DNA from: Rhodococcus jostii NBRC 16295
GTDB lineage: Bacteria > Actinomycetota > Actinomycetes > Mycobacteriales > Mycobacteriaceae
Assembly (NCBI RefSeq): GCF_001894825.1
Contig: NZ_BCWY01000017.1
Location: 62,001 to 126,000, forward strand
Direction of reading: 5' to 3'
DNA: 64,000 nucleotides
Part shown: one piece after another, positions 28,785-37,965 of the stretch
Layout: each line of letters opens with the position of its first letter
Position numbering within the stretch: position 1 is the stretch's first letter
Notes under the pieces: generated by a model
The model's database searches: none
Told to the model about the DNA's origin: nothing
The model's input: only the letters and a program-made list of their open reading frames with translations
Translations under genes and position numbers: made by a program

Positions 28785-29144
28785 ATGGGAATAAAAGATC
28801 TCCAGTCACTGGTGTCGAACTTCTCCGAACGCCGAGACTGGTCCCAATTCCACACCCCGAAGAACCTTGCAATGGCGCTCAGCGGCGAAGTCGGCGAGCT
28901 CACCGAGATCTTTCAGTGGCTGACTCCCCAGCAAAGCGAAGCAGTCGGTCATAATGCGAAGACGCGTGCGCATGTCGAGGAAGAGGTCGCCGATGTCTTC
29001 ATCTACCTGCTGCGGCTGGCTGAGGTCTTAGACGTCGACCTCGCCGAGGTCGTGAGGAAAAAGGTCGAGCTGAACGACAAGAAGTACCCAGAAGAGGAGT
29101 CGCGGGGCAAGACCACGAAGTACACAGAGTTGGAGGGAAGCTGA
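28785..29144 (+). CDS. MazG-like nucleotide pyrophosphohydrolase
   Basis: A 119-residue all-helical NTP pyrophosphatase of the MazG superfamily. Metal-binding motifs are SGEVGELTEIFQWL (residues 33-46) and EEEVADVFIYLLRLAEVL (residues 66-83), giving the usual ExxE and ExxD pairs. It would turn (d)NTPs to (d)NMPs, keeping nucleotide pools clean or starving phages. Small MazG proteins of this type often sit beside DUF2075 nuclease-helicase genes, and here such a gene follows 620 nt downstream, now interrupted. The protein appears intact. Confidence 0.88.
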   Translation: MGIKDLQSLVSNFSERRDWSQFHTPKNLAMALSGEVGELTEIFQWLTPQQSEAVGHNAKTRAHVEEEVADVFIYLLRLAEVLDVDLAEVVRKKVELNDKKYPEEESRGKTTKYTELEGS

Positions 29145-29761
29145 TGTCGCTCGCCGTGCTGCAGCCTACTGGCAGCGAGAAGTCGCAGAGGCACTACCAA
29201 GACACGGTCGCGACTCGGTGTCACTCGCCGATTGCGTCCGGGCCGCGGCACCGACCACTGCCGACTGGCAGTAGCCAACAAGGTCGGTGATGCGGGCGCG
29301 AGCGATGGTGCTGCCGAACTGGTCACCGCCAAACGTCCCAACCGTGACAGCGGACCCGGCGTCGGTAATCGCATGAAGCATCGGTCTTATCGCACCTGAC
29401 CACAGAATGTGTGAGGCACAACCGCGCGGGTGAAGCGGAAGGTGCCGCCGCGGTTGGAGGCGCTGATCCTCGGCGTCGGCGACCTCGCGGCCAGTCATGG
29501 AATGAGATGTCCATGGTGACCTGGATCCGAGACCGAAAAGGACTCTTCGTCCGAACGTGGCGTGCTGGCGACCAATTGGTGGAAGCTGCCACGGCTTGGA
29601 CATCGCGGGCCATTCGGCTGGAACGGCACACCGCTGCACGAGCAGAGTGCGCAACTCAGCTAATCTGTGTGTTGCGGCCCGACGGACTTCCGCTGTGATT
29701 CACAGCCACGGACATGCCCCCACCCGCACGAATTGATTCGTGCTGTCCGGGAGACCCCACT
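29145..29761. other. Gap between MazG-like and DUF2075 genes
   Basis: About 620 nt with no gene I can defend. A 48-codon frame from the ATG at 29144, which overlaps the MazG stop, ends at 29290 and has no known pattern. The alternative frame through the same bases ends in REVAEALPRHGRDSVSLADC, which has better codon bias but no start codon. The stretch 29300-29650 has open frames on both strands without family motifs. A deleted gene between the two defence genes is possible. Confidence 0.4.
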
Positions 29762-29941
29762 GTGACCTTGCTTCGTACCTCTGCCGACAGAATCGTCGGC
29801 ATGGCTCATCCCGAGTCCTTGGCTGAACAGCTTCTTGAACAGATGCTGTTTCGAACCGGTCGCCGGGCGAGCGACGCAGAGCAGAAGTCCTGGAGTCGCA
29901 GTCTCCCAGTTCTGGCCCGCGACTTAAGCGATGCAGGGCTA
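29762..29941 (+). pseudogene. DUF2075 nuclease-helicase gene, 5' fragment
   Basis: The first 60 codons of a DUF2075-type protein, starting at GTG 29762 (VTLLRTSADRIVG) and reaching SWSRSLPVLARDLSDAGL. The frame is then cut by an insertion sequence at the TA at 29940-29941. The same frame resumes at 32455 with GSVEMLVEYHLPLTS. Joining CTA at 29939-29941 to GGC at 32455-32457 gives an unbroken reading, so both pieces came from one gene. Confidence 0.85.
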
Positions 29942-31045
29942 GTGTCCTGAGTCGTTGTTCAGTTGATTAATCCGCGTGCAGTAGTTGGCGAGGTTGTCCA
30001 GGATTTCGTCTGCGGTTTTGGTCCACACGAAGGGTTTTGGGTCGTCGTTCCATGCGTCGATCCAGGCTTGGACGTCGGTCTCGAGTTCTTTCACGCTGCG
30101 GTGGGTGGATCGGCGGAGTTTGCGGTTGGTCAGCTCGCCGAACCAGCGTTCGACGAGGTTCAACCAGGAACCGCTGGTCGGGGTGAAATGCAGATGGAAC
30201 CGCGGGTGGGCGGCCAGCCAGGTCTTGATCGCCGGGGTCTTGTGGGTGGCGTAGTTGTCGCAGATCAGGTGCAGGTCCAGCTCGGCGGGGGTGTTCTTGT
30301 CGATGGTCTTGAGGAACCGGAGGAACTCCTGGTGGCGGTGTCGTCGCTGGTGCTGGCCGATGACCTTGCCGGTGGCGATGTCGAGGGCGGCGAAAAGGCT
30401 TGTGGTGCCGTGGCGGATGTAGTCGTGGGTCTTGCGGCCCGGCGCGCCGGGCATCATCGGCAGCATCGGGGCGGTGCGGTCCAACGCCTGCATTTGCGAT
30501 TTCTCGTCCACGCACAGCACCAGTGCCTTGTCGGGCGGGGCGAGGTAGAGGCCGACGATGTCGCGAACCTTCTCGATGAACTGTGGATCGGTGGACAACT
30601 TCCAGGTGTCCACCAGATGCGGCTTGAGGCCGAAAGCGCGCCAGATGCGGGAAATCGCGGTCTGGGACATGCCGGTGGTGCGGGCCATCGACCGGGTCGA
30701 CCAGTGCGTGTCCCCGTTCGCCGGCGTCTCCTCCAGGGTCTTGACGATCACCGTCTCGACCTGCTCGTCGGTGATCGTGCGAGCCGCACCCGGCCGCGGC
30801 TCGTCCGCCAGGCCCGCCAGTCGATCCTTGACGAACCGGGCCCGCCACTTGGACACCGTCTGGGGCCAGATTCCAAGCCTCGCAGCGACATCCTTGTTCG
30901 TCACGCCCTCCGCGCACGCCAGCACGATCTTCGCCCGCAGCGCCAACGCCTGCGACGTCTTCGCGCGTCGAGCCCAACCCAGCAGCGTGTCACGCTCGAC
31001 ATCGGACAGAACCAATTCCGCCTTCGGGCGACCAGAAAGTGCCAT
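29939..31045 (-). CDS. IS630-family transposase
   Basis: A 368-residue DDE transposase. A helix-turn-helix N-terminal part (GVTNKDVAARLGIWPQTVSKWRARF shortened here; about residues 46-70) is followed by a winged HTH_29/32 segment. The catalytic core has CVDEKSQMQAL (first Asp), LICDNYATHK (second Asp) and LNLVERWFGELTNR (Glu). All three acidic residues are present and the frame is whole, so the element may still move. The last bases lie in the left inverted repeat, and the TAG stop is completed by the TA target site outside the element. Confidence 0.94.
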   Translation of the reverse strand: MALSGRPKAELVLSDVERDTLLGWARRAKTSQALALRAKIVLACAEGVTNKDVAARLGIWPQTVSKWRARFVKDRLAGLADEPRPGAARTITDEQVETVIVKTLEETPANGDTHWSTRSMARTTGMSQTAISRIWRAFGLKPHLVDTWKLSTDPQFIEKVRDIVGLYLAPPDKALVLCVDEKSQMQALDRTAPMLPMMPGAPGRKTHDYIRHGTTSLFAALDIATGKVIGQHQRRHRHQEFLRFLKTIDKNTPAELDLHLICDNYATHKTPAIKTWLAAHPRFHLHFTPTSGSWLNLVERWFGELTNRKLRRSTHRSVKELETDVQAWIDAWNDDPKPFVWTKTADEILDNLANYCTRINQLNNDSGH

Positions 31046-31092
31046 TACCCGATGCTACCAACCATATTCAACGGATCAATAACTCAGGACAC
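29942..31092 (-). mobile_element. Intact IS630-family insertion sequence
   Basis: An 1151-bp element with TA on both sides (29940-29941 and 31093-31094), the target duplication of IS630/Tc1-mariner elements. Its ends are inverted repeats: GTGTCCTGAGT at 29942 is matched perfectly by the complement of 31082-31092. An imperfect match continues to about 28 bp (TTGnTCnGTTGAnTA on each side). One transposase gene fills it on the minus strand. The element lies at the same TA used by the older IS remains next to it. Confidence 0.93.
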
Positions 31093-31105
31093 TAGTAGTA
31101 CTTTG

Positions 31106-32320
31106 TTATGTCGGGAAGGTGTGGTGGCACAGTGGGCAGGTACCGATCCAACGGGCAAGTGCGCGTTGGAGTTCGCGCACGATGCCGTACAGGGTCAGTC
31201 CTGCCCAGTCGCTTTTGGGTCGGTGAGGCGGAGGGTGGTGATGAACAGGTGAGCGGCGGTGACCAGGGTGGCGTGGTGGTGCCAGCCCAGCCAGGAACGG
31301 CCCTCGAAATGGTCCAGTCCGAGTCCGGTTTTCAGTTCCCGGTAGTCGTGCTCGATGCGCCAGCGGATCTTGGCGAGGCGCACCAGCTCGGGCAGCGGGG
31401 TGTCCTCGGGGAGGGTGGAGAGCCAGTAGTCGGTGGGCTCGTCGGCGCCGGTGGGCCACTCGGCGAGCAACCAGACCTCGGGAAGGGCGCCGTCCTCGGC
31501 GCGGGGAATGTCCCGGTTCGCGGGGCGGACCCGCAGCGCGGCGAAGCGCGAGCGCATCGCCGCGGTCGGATTGGCCGGGTCGGCCTTGCTGCCGCGCCGC
31601 CAGGTCACGGTCCGCAGGGCCTTACGTCCGGCCGCCAGGACCAGGTCCCTGCAGCTCGCGGCCGGGCCCGGATAGCGCGGGGCCGGTGGGCGCCCTTGGC
31701 CGCTGTAGGGCGGCGCCTCGGGGACCGCGTCGCCGGGATAGGCGCTGGTGGCGCCCTTGACGGCGACGACGTAGTCGATGCCGCGTTCGGTCAGCGCGAG
31801 CCGGAAGGCGGTGGCGTCGCCGTAGCCGGCGTCCGCCACCGCCGCCGGCGGAATGCGACCCCACTCGATCAGCTCGTCGATCATCTCGATCGCCATCTCC
31901 CACTTGGTGCGGTGATGCTCGGTGTCGGGGATCGCGGACCGCTTCCGGCGGGCGGTGATCGCCGCGATCGCGTCGGGGTCGGTGGTGGACCGGTCGTCCC
32001 AGCTCTCGGGCAGGAACAGGCGCCAGCCCAACGGCGCCGAGGCCGCATCGGAAGCGGCGTGCACGCTGACCGCGATCTGGCAGTTGCCGACCTTGCCGAG
32101 GGTGCCCGAGTACTGCCGGGCCACGCCCGGGGAGCGATCACCGTCCTTGGTGAACCCGGTGTCGTCGATGACCCAGGCATCCGGGGCGATCAGATCACAA
32201 GCCCTGCGCGACAAGGTTTTCCGCACCGGCGCCACGTCCCACTTCGAGGTGGTCACGAACTGCTGCAACCGCTGATGATCCACCTGCAGCCGCTGCGCCA
32301 TCGGCTGCATCGACTTGCGC
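31106..32320 (-). pseudogene. IS701-family transposase, truncated and frameshifted
   Basis: About 400 codons of an IS701-family (DDE_5) transposase. Core motifs are WVIDDTGFTKDGDRS with GVARQYSGTLGKVGNCQ (first Asp region), VADAGYGDATAFR (second) and RWRIEHDYRELKTGLGLDHFEG (C-terminal Glu). The N-terminal 60-80 residues are missing: at about 32320 the sequence passes straight into an IS630-type tail. Near 31200 the frame shifts, since the true C-terminus (LTLYGIVRELQRALARW, then CPLCHHTFPT) lies in another frame ending at 31106. It therefore cannot make a full transposase. Confidence 0.87.
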
Positions 32321-32455
32321 CTGGAGAAAGACGTTCGCAACTGGGTCAAGACCTGGAACGACGACCCGAAGCCGTTCGTCTGGCACAAGACCGCCGAGGA
32401 GATCCTCGATTCCCTCGCCAAATATATCTCACGAATTTCTGACGCGGGACACTAG
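32321..32455 (+). pseudogene. Second IS630-family transposase, C-terminal remnant
   Basis: The last 44 codons of another IS630-type transposase on the plus strand: LEKDVRNWVKTWNDDPKPF, then WHKTAEEILDSLAKY and SDAGH. It matches the C-terminus of the intact copy nearby (AWNDDPKPFVWTKTADEILDNLA) but differs enough to be a separate element. Its end reads GCGGGACAC next to TA, which forms the right boundary of the whole insertion at 32454. As in the intact copy, the stop codon TAG is made with the target TA. Confidence 0.88.
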
Positions 32456-34152
32456 GCAGCGTAGAGATGCTCGTCGAATACCATCTCCCACTGACTTCGC
32501 AGCGGGCCGATGTCGTCCTCGCCGGCACTCACTCGAGAACGGGTGAGCCGTCGTATGTGGTCGTCGAACTCAAACAGTGGTCAGCGGCACACCGCTACGA
32601 AGACAGCGTGGAACTCGTCGACGTCCCAGGCATACCTGGCGGGCCGAAGCTGCACCCCGTTGCTCAGGTGAAGGGCTACTGCGACTATCTCTCCGACTTC
32701 GCAAAAGCACTCGCCGATCAGCCCGATGCGCTCGCAGGAATCGCGTACCTTCACAACGCCACTGATCCCGGCGCAGTCGCCGATCTACGAGCCTTCCCTG
32801 TAAGTGCGACCGCACGACTGTATACAGCCGCGGACCGGGGCGACATGGTCACATTCCTCAAGACGCGTTTGTCCGCCACGACGGGCCACACGGCGGGCGA
32901 CACTCTTATCCGCTCCGCGGTTGCTCCCTCCCAACAACTCCTCAAAGTTGCAGCCGCCGAAGTCCGCGACCGACCACAGTTCCACCTACTCGGCGAGCAA
33001 CAGCTCGCGGTCGACCTGGTGCTGCATTCCGTCGAGCGGGCGCGCGCCAACGACGGCAAACGCATCATCATCGTCACAGGCGGGCCGGGCAGCGGCAAGA
33101 GTGTGATCGCATTGTCTCTCGTCGGCGAGCTCGCCCGACGCGGGCCGAACCGTCTTGCACGCAAACGGATCTCGATCATTCACGCAGACGCTCCGTAAGG
33201 TCGCGGGCGCACGTTCCCCGCGAGTGCAGAAGATGTTCAAGTACTTCAACCAGTTCATGACCGCAGAGCGCAACGGGCTCGACGTGCTCGTTCTCGACGA
33301 GGCACACCGCATCCGCGAAACGTCCGTTGACCGGTACACCAAGGCAGAACTGCGAACCGACCGTCCTCAGATCGACGAGCTGATCGCCGCCGCTCGCGTA
33401 CCGGTGTTTCTCCTGGATGAGCATCAGGTGGTTCGTCCCGGTGAAATGGGCTCGCTCGAACAGATCCAGCGTCACGCCACGACCATCGGCCTCGTGACAC
33501 AGCACGTACACCTCGGCGAACAGTTTCGCTGCGGTGTTAGTGAGGAGTACGTACTTGGGTCAAGCGCCTACTCGGGCTAGTCGAGGGTGGGCCGTACGAG
33601 TGGAGGGGTGATCCGCAGTTCGCGGTTCGCGTTGCCGATACACCGCAAGAACTAGAGCATCTCCTCTCGCAGCAGCAAGAGTGCGGCTACACCGCCCGAA
33701 TGACAGCCGGCTATTGCTGGCCGTGGAGCGACGCCAACAAGGACGGTTCGCTACCCGCAAATGTCCAGATCGGTAACTGGTCACGGCCCTGGAACAGTAA
33801 GAGCGACAGACGTGTCGGAGACGCACCATCAGCACCATTGTGGGCCACCGAGGACGGTGGCTTCGACCAGGTCGGATGCGTCTATACCGCCCAAGGATTT
33901 GAATACGACTGGAATGGCGTCATCCTCGGGCCCGATCTCGTGTGGCGCGACGGCCAGTTCACAACTATTCGCTCCGCTAATCGAGATCCCGATATGCGAA
34001 ATTCGAAAAGAGTCGGCGATGCCCGGTTCAACAAATTGGTGCGCAATGTTTACAAGGTGCTCCTTACCCGCGGGATGGTAGGCACTGTCATCTACTCGGC
34101 AGACGAAGAGACACGCGACGCTCTGCACGCGCTGGTGAACAAATCCAACTGA
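32455..34152 (+). pseudogene. DUF2075 nuclease-helicase gene, 3' fragment with two frameshifts
   Basis: The main body of the interrupted gene. A nuclease-like part comes first (LVEYHLPLTSQRADVVLAG, then VVVELKQWS, a D...ExK pattern). Walker A follows (TGGPGSGKSV), then Walker B (LVLDEAHRIRET) and helicase-like motifs (HLGEQFRCG, YTAQGFEYDWNGVILG, KVLLTRGMVGTVIY). The frame breaks at about 33143, where one extra G in GGGCC separates GELARRG from RTVLHANGSRSF. It breaks again near 33556, where one base is lost before VKRLLGLVEGGPYEW. With the IS insertion these changes make it a clear pseudogene. Confidence 0.88.
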
Positions 34153-35099
34153 GACACAGCACTACCAAAGACAACACTGCACACGAGCACGGCCCGACAG
34201 GCTTTCAACTGTTGCCGATATATCTAACACTAATTAATAGGTTCTGACACTGTCTGCCGGTGTGAATTGGTGAGGCCGCGGAATACTTGTTATGTCGGTG
34301 GTTGGGGTGTGCAAGGCGGCATGGGAGGGCCGGTGACCTTCTCGGCGCACCGGTTTCGGGTCACCGAATCTTTGACCGCCCGGACCTCGGCTCCTACCTG
34401 GGCAGGCCCGGATGGGAGTGTGCGGGAGCGACGCCGGAGAGGGTGGAGGCAGTGTATTGCCGGGTGTGGGGTTCGAGAGGACAACAGCGTCGTTGGCCAA
34501 TCAGGAAAAGATGTTGCGGGAGAGCGCTACTGGTGAGGTGCATCGGGGGTCTGCATGGATCACGGTTCGAGTCGGCGGGGCAGCGGGCGGAGTGGGCCGG
34601 ATGCTCGACCACGCGGCCGAGGGTCGGTAGACGGTGGTGCGGGTGGTGTGGCGAGATCGGTTGGCCCTGGTTCGCCGGTGGGCTGGTTCGGGGCTGCTTG
34701 TCGGTGGTCGGCGTTACAGTCGAGGTCTTACGAGACAGGGGTGACACATCGCTGGTGGGAGGGTTGATTGATGACGTCAGGGTGGTGCCGGCATCGTTGT
34801 CCTGCCGGTTCTCTCAGCTGCGGTCGATACATCATCACCACAGGCTTCGGGGCGACGCCGCCGCACGGTTGGGAATGGGGTCACCGGGGGGCATCGGCGG
34901 ACGATCTCTCCGGTGGAGAGCTGTCGGCCTTGCGGGTTGTGAGAGTTGATCCCGGCGATCACAGCACCTGGCCGCTCCACACCTCCGGATGCGACAGCAT
35001 CCGCAAAACCTTCGGAATTGGTTGCTGCGGCCGCGACTACTGCCGTCAGCTGGGCGAGACCCGGTTCGTTCGACTGCCCTTCGTTCCTGGTCGACCAGC
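34153..35099. other. Long GT-rich leader before the TnpB-like gene
   Basis: About 950 nt without a defensible protein gene. Frames that stay open here have poor codon bias, no ribosome site and no known motif. From 34290 to 34960 the plus strand is unusually rich in G and T. A small hairpin (CGGATGC at 34986-34992 with GCATCCG at 34997-35003) lies about 100 nt before the TnpB-like start. The string TTGTTATGTCGG at 34287-34298 also occurs at the outer end of the IS701 remnant (31103-31114). This may be the 5' part of a mobile element or encode an RNA. Confidence 0.45.
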
Positions 35100-36905
35100 A
35101 TGACCGGGCCGGGATCGACCGCGCCGCGGCAGTTCGCGTTCACCACCCGCGCCCACATGGCGGTCGATGACGCGACCGGGGAGCCGATCGGCCTCGACGA
35201 CGTCGACACCCGGGTGGGGTGGCTGCTCGACCTGATCACCGCGGCCGGCGCCGAGTTGGTGTCACGGCTGTGGCAGCCGGCGACGTTCGATGTCCTCGCC
35301 GCCGGCCGCGACCGCCAGGACCGCAGGCTGCCCGCACAGGGTCACGTTGCCGCGGCCCGCCTCGGCTGGACACCGATCTACCCGGACGGCGTCTATGTGC
35401 CGTCGCGGGTCACGCGGGTGGTGACGGCGCAGGTGATGGCCACCCTGCGGACCCTGGCATACCGGGACACCGCGATCACGGCACTCTCGGCCCGATTCGA
35501 CCCGGACACCGGGGTTGTGGCGCCGCCGACCGAACATAGCGACTATGTGCCGTCGGGCTTCCTCCGGGGCGTGCGACGTCAGCTCGCCGCACGCTCACGC
35601 AGGGACGGCGGGGCACCGGCCGTCCCGTTGCGGATCACCGAAATACAGGGACCACCCCGGATGGCGGCAATGGCCCGAATCTCCTCCGCCGACCGGCAAC
35701 TCGCGCAGATCACCATGGCAGACCGTGAGCTGGTGTTGACGGTGAAGCTGCCGACCTGCCCCGCCCCGGCGGGGCGGGCGCAGTGGCGCAGTGTCCGGCT
35801 CACCGCGACCATCCCCGAGCACCTGCACGGCCGGACGATCACCGACTGGCACCTACCGACCCTGGTCCTCGACCACCGGGGCCTGCTCTGGCGGTGCGCT
35901 GCCACCGAACTCGTCCCCGCAGCCGACCTGGAATCGACCACCATGGCGATGGGGGTCGATTGGTCCCCGACCACTCTGGGTGCCGCCGCCATCGTGGCAG
36001 AGGGTTCCGGCGGGTTGTCCTCGGATTACCGGGGCTGGACCTACGACGACCGCGGCCTCGGGATCAAACTGGCGCGCCTGCAAGCCGAGGGGCAGCTGCT
36101 GCACGCCAAGGCGGCCCGGTTGACGCAACTGTCCGCCACCGCCCCACCCGAGGTCCGCGCCGAGCTGGAGGCGAAGATCGCCGTCCTCGACGCCCACCGC
36201 GAGGCGGTAGGCGCCAAGAGAGGCAAGGTCAACCGGGAACTCGCGTTCCACTTCGCCCGCCAGGCCACCGACTACGCCACCGCCGCGGGCGCACAGGTGA
36301 TCGCGGTCGAGGATCTCACCACCCTCGAGACCCGCGGACACGGACGGGTCAACAACAACCGGGCCGCGCAGTCCGCCCGCCGCCAAGCGGTCGCCGCCCT
36401 GGCCCACACCGCCGCAGGGGTCGGAATCACAGTGGTCTCGGTGCCCGCCCGAGGATCCTCCGCACAATGTCCGGGCTGCGACGAACCCCTCTCCCGACCC
36501 GGCGGCTACCACACCGCGTGGTGTTCACGCTGCCGGGTCGGCGGCAACCGCGACCACGTCGCCGGGGTGAACCTGGCCAAACGCGCACTGCTCGGCAGAA
36601 ACAAGCCCACCCGTAGGCGGGGGCAGACGCCCGCGATCCGGGTCGCCGAACATGCACCGGTGCGCCGGTGCCGCGACAAGAACGGTCCCACCCCGAGCAG
36701 ACCACGGCACCGCCGGGTCCGCCACAGCCTCCCTGACGTGACACAGCGGTTGGGGGTGAATCCGAAACAGCATGTTCCTGCACCACAAGCGTCGGTGTGG
36801 GACACGGTCAAACCCACACCACCGCACGGTAATGCGGGTAGCCGTGACACACGTCTATCTCCCACGCCCGCCACACAAGTGGCAGACAGTATGAGATGTA
36901 CGTAG
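35100..36905 (+). CDS. TnpB-like RuvC nuclease (IS605 OrfB/zinc-ribbon superfamily)
   Basis: A 601-residue member of the large actinobacterial TnpB-like group. RuvC residues are seen in order: MGVDWSPTTLGAAAI (Asp), VIAVEDLTTLETRG (Glu) and GGNRDHVAGVNLAKRAL (Asp). Between the last two lies a zinc ribbon with CPGCDE and WCSRC. The N-terminal 280 residues form the recognition part. A basic 80-residue tail (TRRRGQTPAIRVAEH, RPRHRRVRHSL) follows the ribbon. TnpB proteins are RNA-guided DNA nucleases. No TnpA or serine recombinase lies nearby, so it is alone or its partner was lost. ATG at 35100 is chosen; a longer frame from 34989 lacks conserved residues. Confidence 0.85.
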   Translation: MTGPGSTAPRQFAFTTRAHMAVDDATGEPIGLDDVDTRVGWLLDLITAAGAELVSRLWQPATFDVLAAGRDRQDRRLPAQGHVAAARLGWTPIYPDGVYVPSRVTRVVTAQVMATLRTLAYRDTAITALSARFDPDTGVVAPPTEHSDYVPSGFLRGVRRQLAARSRRDGGAPAVPLRITEIQGPPRMAAMARISSADRQLAQITMADRELVLTVKLPTCPAPAGRAQWRSVRLTATIPEHLHGRTITDWHLPTLVLDHRGLLWRCAATELVPAADLESTTMAMGVDWSPTTLGAAAIVAEGSGGLSSDYRGWTYDDRGLGIKLARLQAEGQLLHAKAARLTQLSATAPPEVRAELEAKIAVLDAHREAVGAKRGKVNRELAFHFARQATDYATAAGAQVIAVEDLTTLETRGHGRVNNNRAAQSARRQAVAALAHTAAGVGITVVSVPARGSSAQCPGCDEPLSRPGGYHTAWCSRCRVGGNRDHVAGVNLAKRALLGRNKPTRRRGQTPAIRVAEHAPVRRCRDKNGPTPSRPRHRRVRHSLPDVTQRLGVNPKQHVPAPQASVWDTVKPTPPHGNAGSRDTRLSPTPATQVADSMRCT

Positions 36906-36963
36906 ACGCTTCCGCTTCAGGACATGCCTCTACCCGGTGCGATACGGGATAGGCGCATGAGCG

Positions 36964-37824
36964 TTGACTGCATGGGCACTGGTCATATCGAAGGACTTCC
37001 CAGATCACTGGGACTTGGCGCAGAAAGATGGTTTTTGGGATACGCGGCCGCGCACCAAGATCGAACCGGCCGATGACATCTCCTTCTGGATGGCGGGTAC
37101 GGGTCTCATCGGATGCGCACGAGCGACCTCCGCAACGTTCGAATTGACCTCGTCCCATCCACCTGCTCACTGGCATGACGTGGCAACCGGAGGATACCGG
37201 TGGCGCTTTACATTGGAGTCGCAGAGCTCAGCACCGGTGCGACAGCCACGATGGAAGGAGATGGCCGCGGCTACCGGAATCACGGTGCCGGCGAGCAATG
37301 GTCGCATCGAGGTGAAGGACCCGAAGGGACGGGCGTATTTGCGCGGTTTGTTCGAAAAGGAGCCCGATTTCGATCAGGCTTTTTCGGACGGCCTCGCTGC
37401 CTATGCACCCGGTGACGATCTACGCAAACGTGCGCAGAGAGACATCGCAGTACGTCAAGGACAGGGGCAATTTCGCAACTCCCTGATTGATTCTTACGAC
37501 AGCACCTGTGCAGTTACTGGATCAACGGTTCTCGCCGTATTGGAGGCGGCACACATCGACCGCTACTACGGGGTCCACACAAATCACGTGACCAACGGCC
37601 TATTACTTCGCGCCGATATTCACACGCTGTTCGACCTCCAACGCATAACCATCGACCAGGACGTGCGGATACGGGTCGGACCTGACCTCATTCACACCGA
37701 GTACGGAAGTCACGAGGGCAAGCCCTTGAGGCTGCCCGAGAACCCGAGCCATCACCCGGACCGCGACGCTCTACGCCGACATTGGGAGAGTTGCGATTGG
37801 GCTAACATTTCGCAGAGTTCGTAG
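36964..37824 (+). CDS. HNH endonuclease with EVE/PUA-like N-terminus
   Basis: A 286-residue protein. The first 90 residues (TAWALVISKDFPDHWDLAQ, then ISFWMAGTGLIGCARA) look like an EVE/PUA-type domain, which in related nucleases reads modified bases. The C-terminal part is an HNH_2-type nuclease: CAVTGS, LEAAHIDRYYG (His), HVTNGLLLRADIHTLFDL (Asn and His). It may be a modification-dependent restriction enzyme; this is inference. The start appears to be TTG at 36964, since neither ATG just around it is in frame. GC content is lower than in the flanking chromosome. Confidence 0.8.
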   Translation: MTAWALVISKDFPDHWDLAQKDGFWDTRPRTKIEPADDISFWMAGTGLIGCARATSATFELTSSHPPAHWHDVATGGYRWRFTLESQSSAPVRQPRWKEMAAATGITVPASNGRIEVKDPKGRAYLRGLFEKEPDFDQAFSDGLAAYAPGDDLRKRAQRDIAVRQGQGQFRNSLIDSYDSTCAVTGSTVLAVLEAAHIDRYYGVHTNHVTNGLLLRADIHTLFDLQRITIDQDVRIRVGPDLIHTEYGSHEGKPLRLPENPSHHPDRDALRRHWESCDWANISQSS

Positions 37825-37854
37825 CCCCTACGTCCCGAACGCGGCCGTGGAAAC

Positions 37855-37888
37855 GGATGCTGTCTGGACCTCGGGCCAGACAGCATCC
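37855..37888. terminator. Bidirectional terminator between two HNH genes
   Basis: Perfect 13-bp stem: GGATGCTGTCTGG at 37855-37867 pairs with CCAGACAGCATCC at 37876-37888 across an 8-nt loop. It lies between the convergent HNH genes, 30 nt after one stop and 78 nt before the other, and can serve both. Confidence 0.8.
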
Positions 37889-37965
37889 CATTCGCTTCAA
37901 CTAGGCCCGCCGGCGTACTCGAACGCTCGAACATGCATCCGAAGAAATTCGCGCCGATGGACGGG

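Noticed and set aside
29166-29654. Minus-strand frame of 162 codons between MazG-like and DUF2075 genes
   Set aside because: No start site or family motif; the middle part has fair composition but nothing recognisable.
34724-34744. Fifth copy of the GTTACA palindrome (GTTACAGTCGAGG)
   Set aside because: Only the left half matches; the right half is absent and no gene of the cluster is near.
34287-34949. Possible gene before the TnpB-like protein
   Set aside because: Composition is Cys/Trp/Arg/Gly-rich, with no ribosome site and no resemblance to TnpA or IS607 recombinase.
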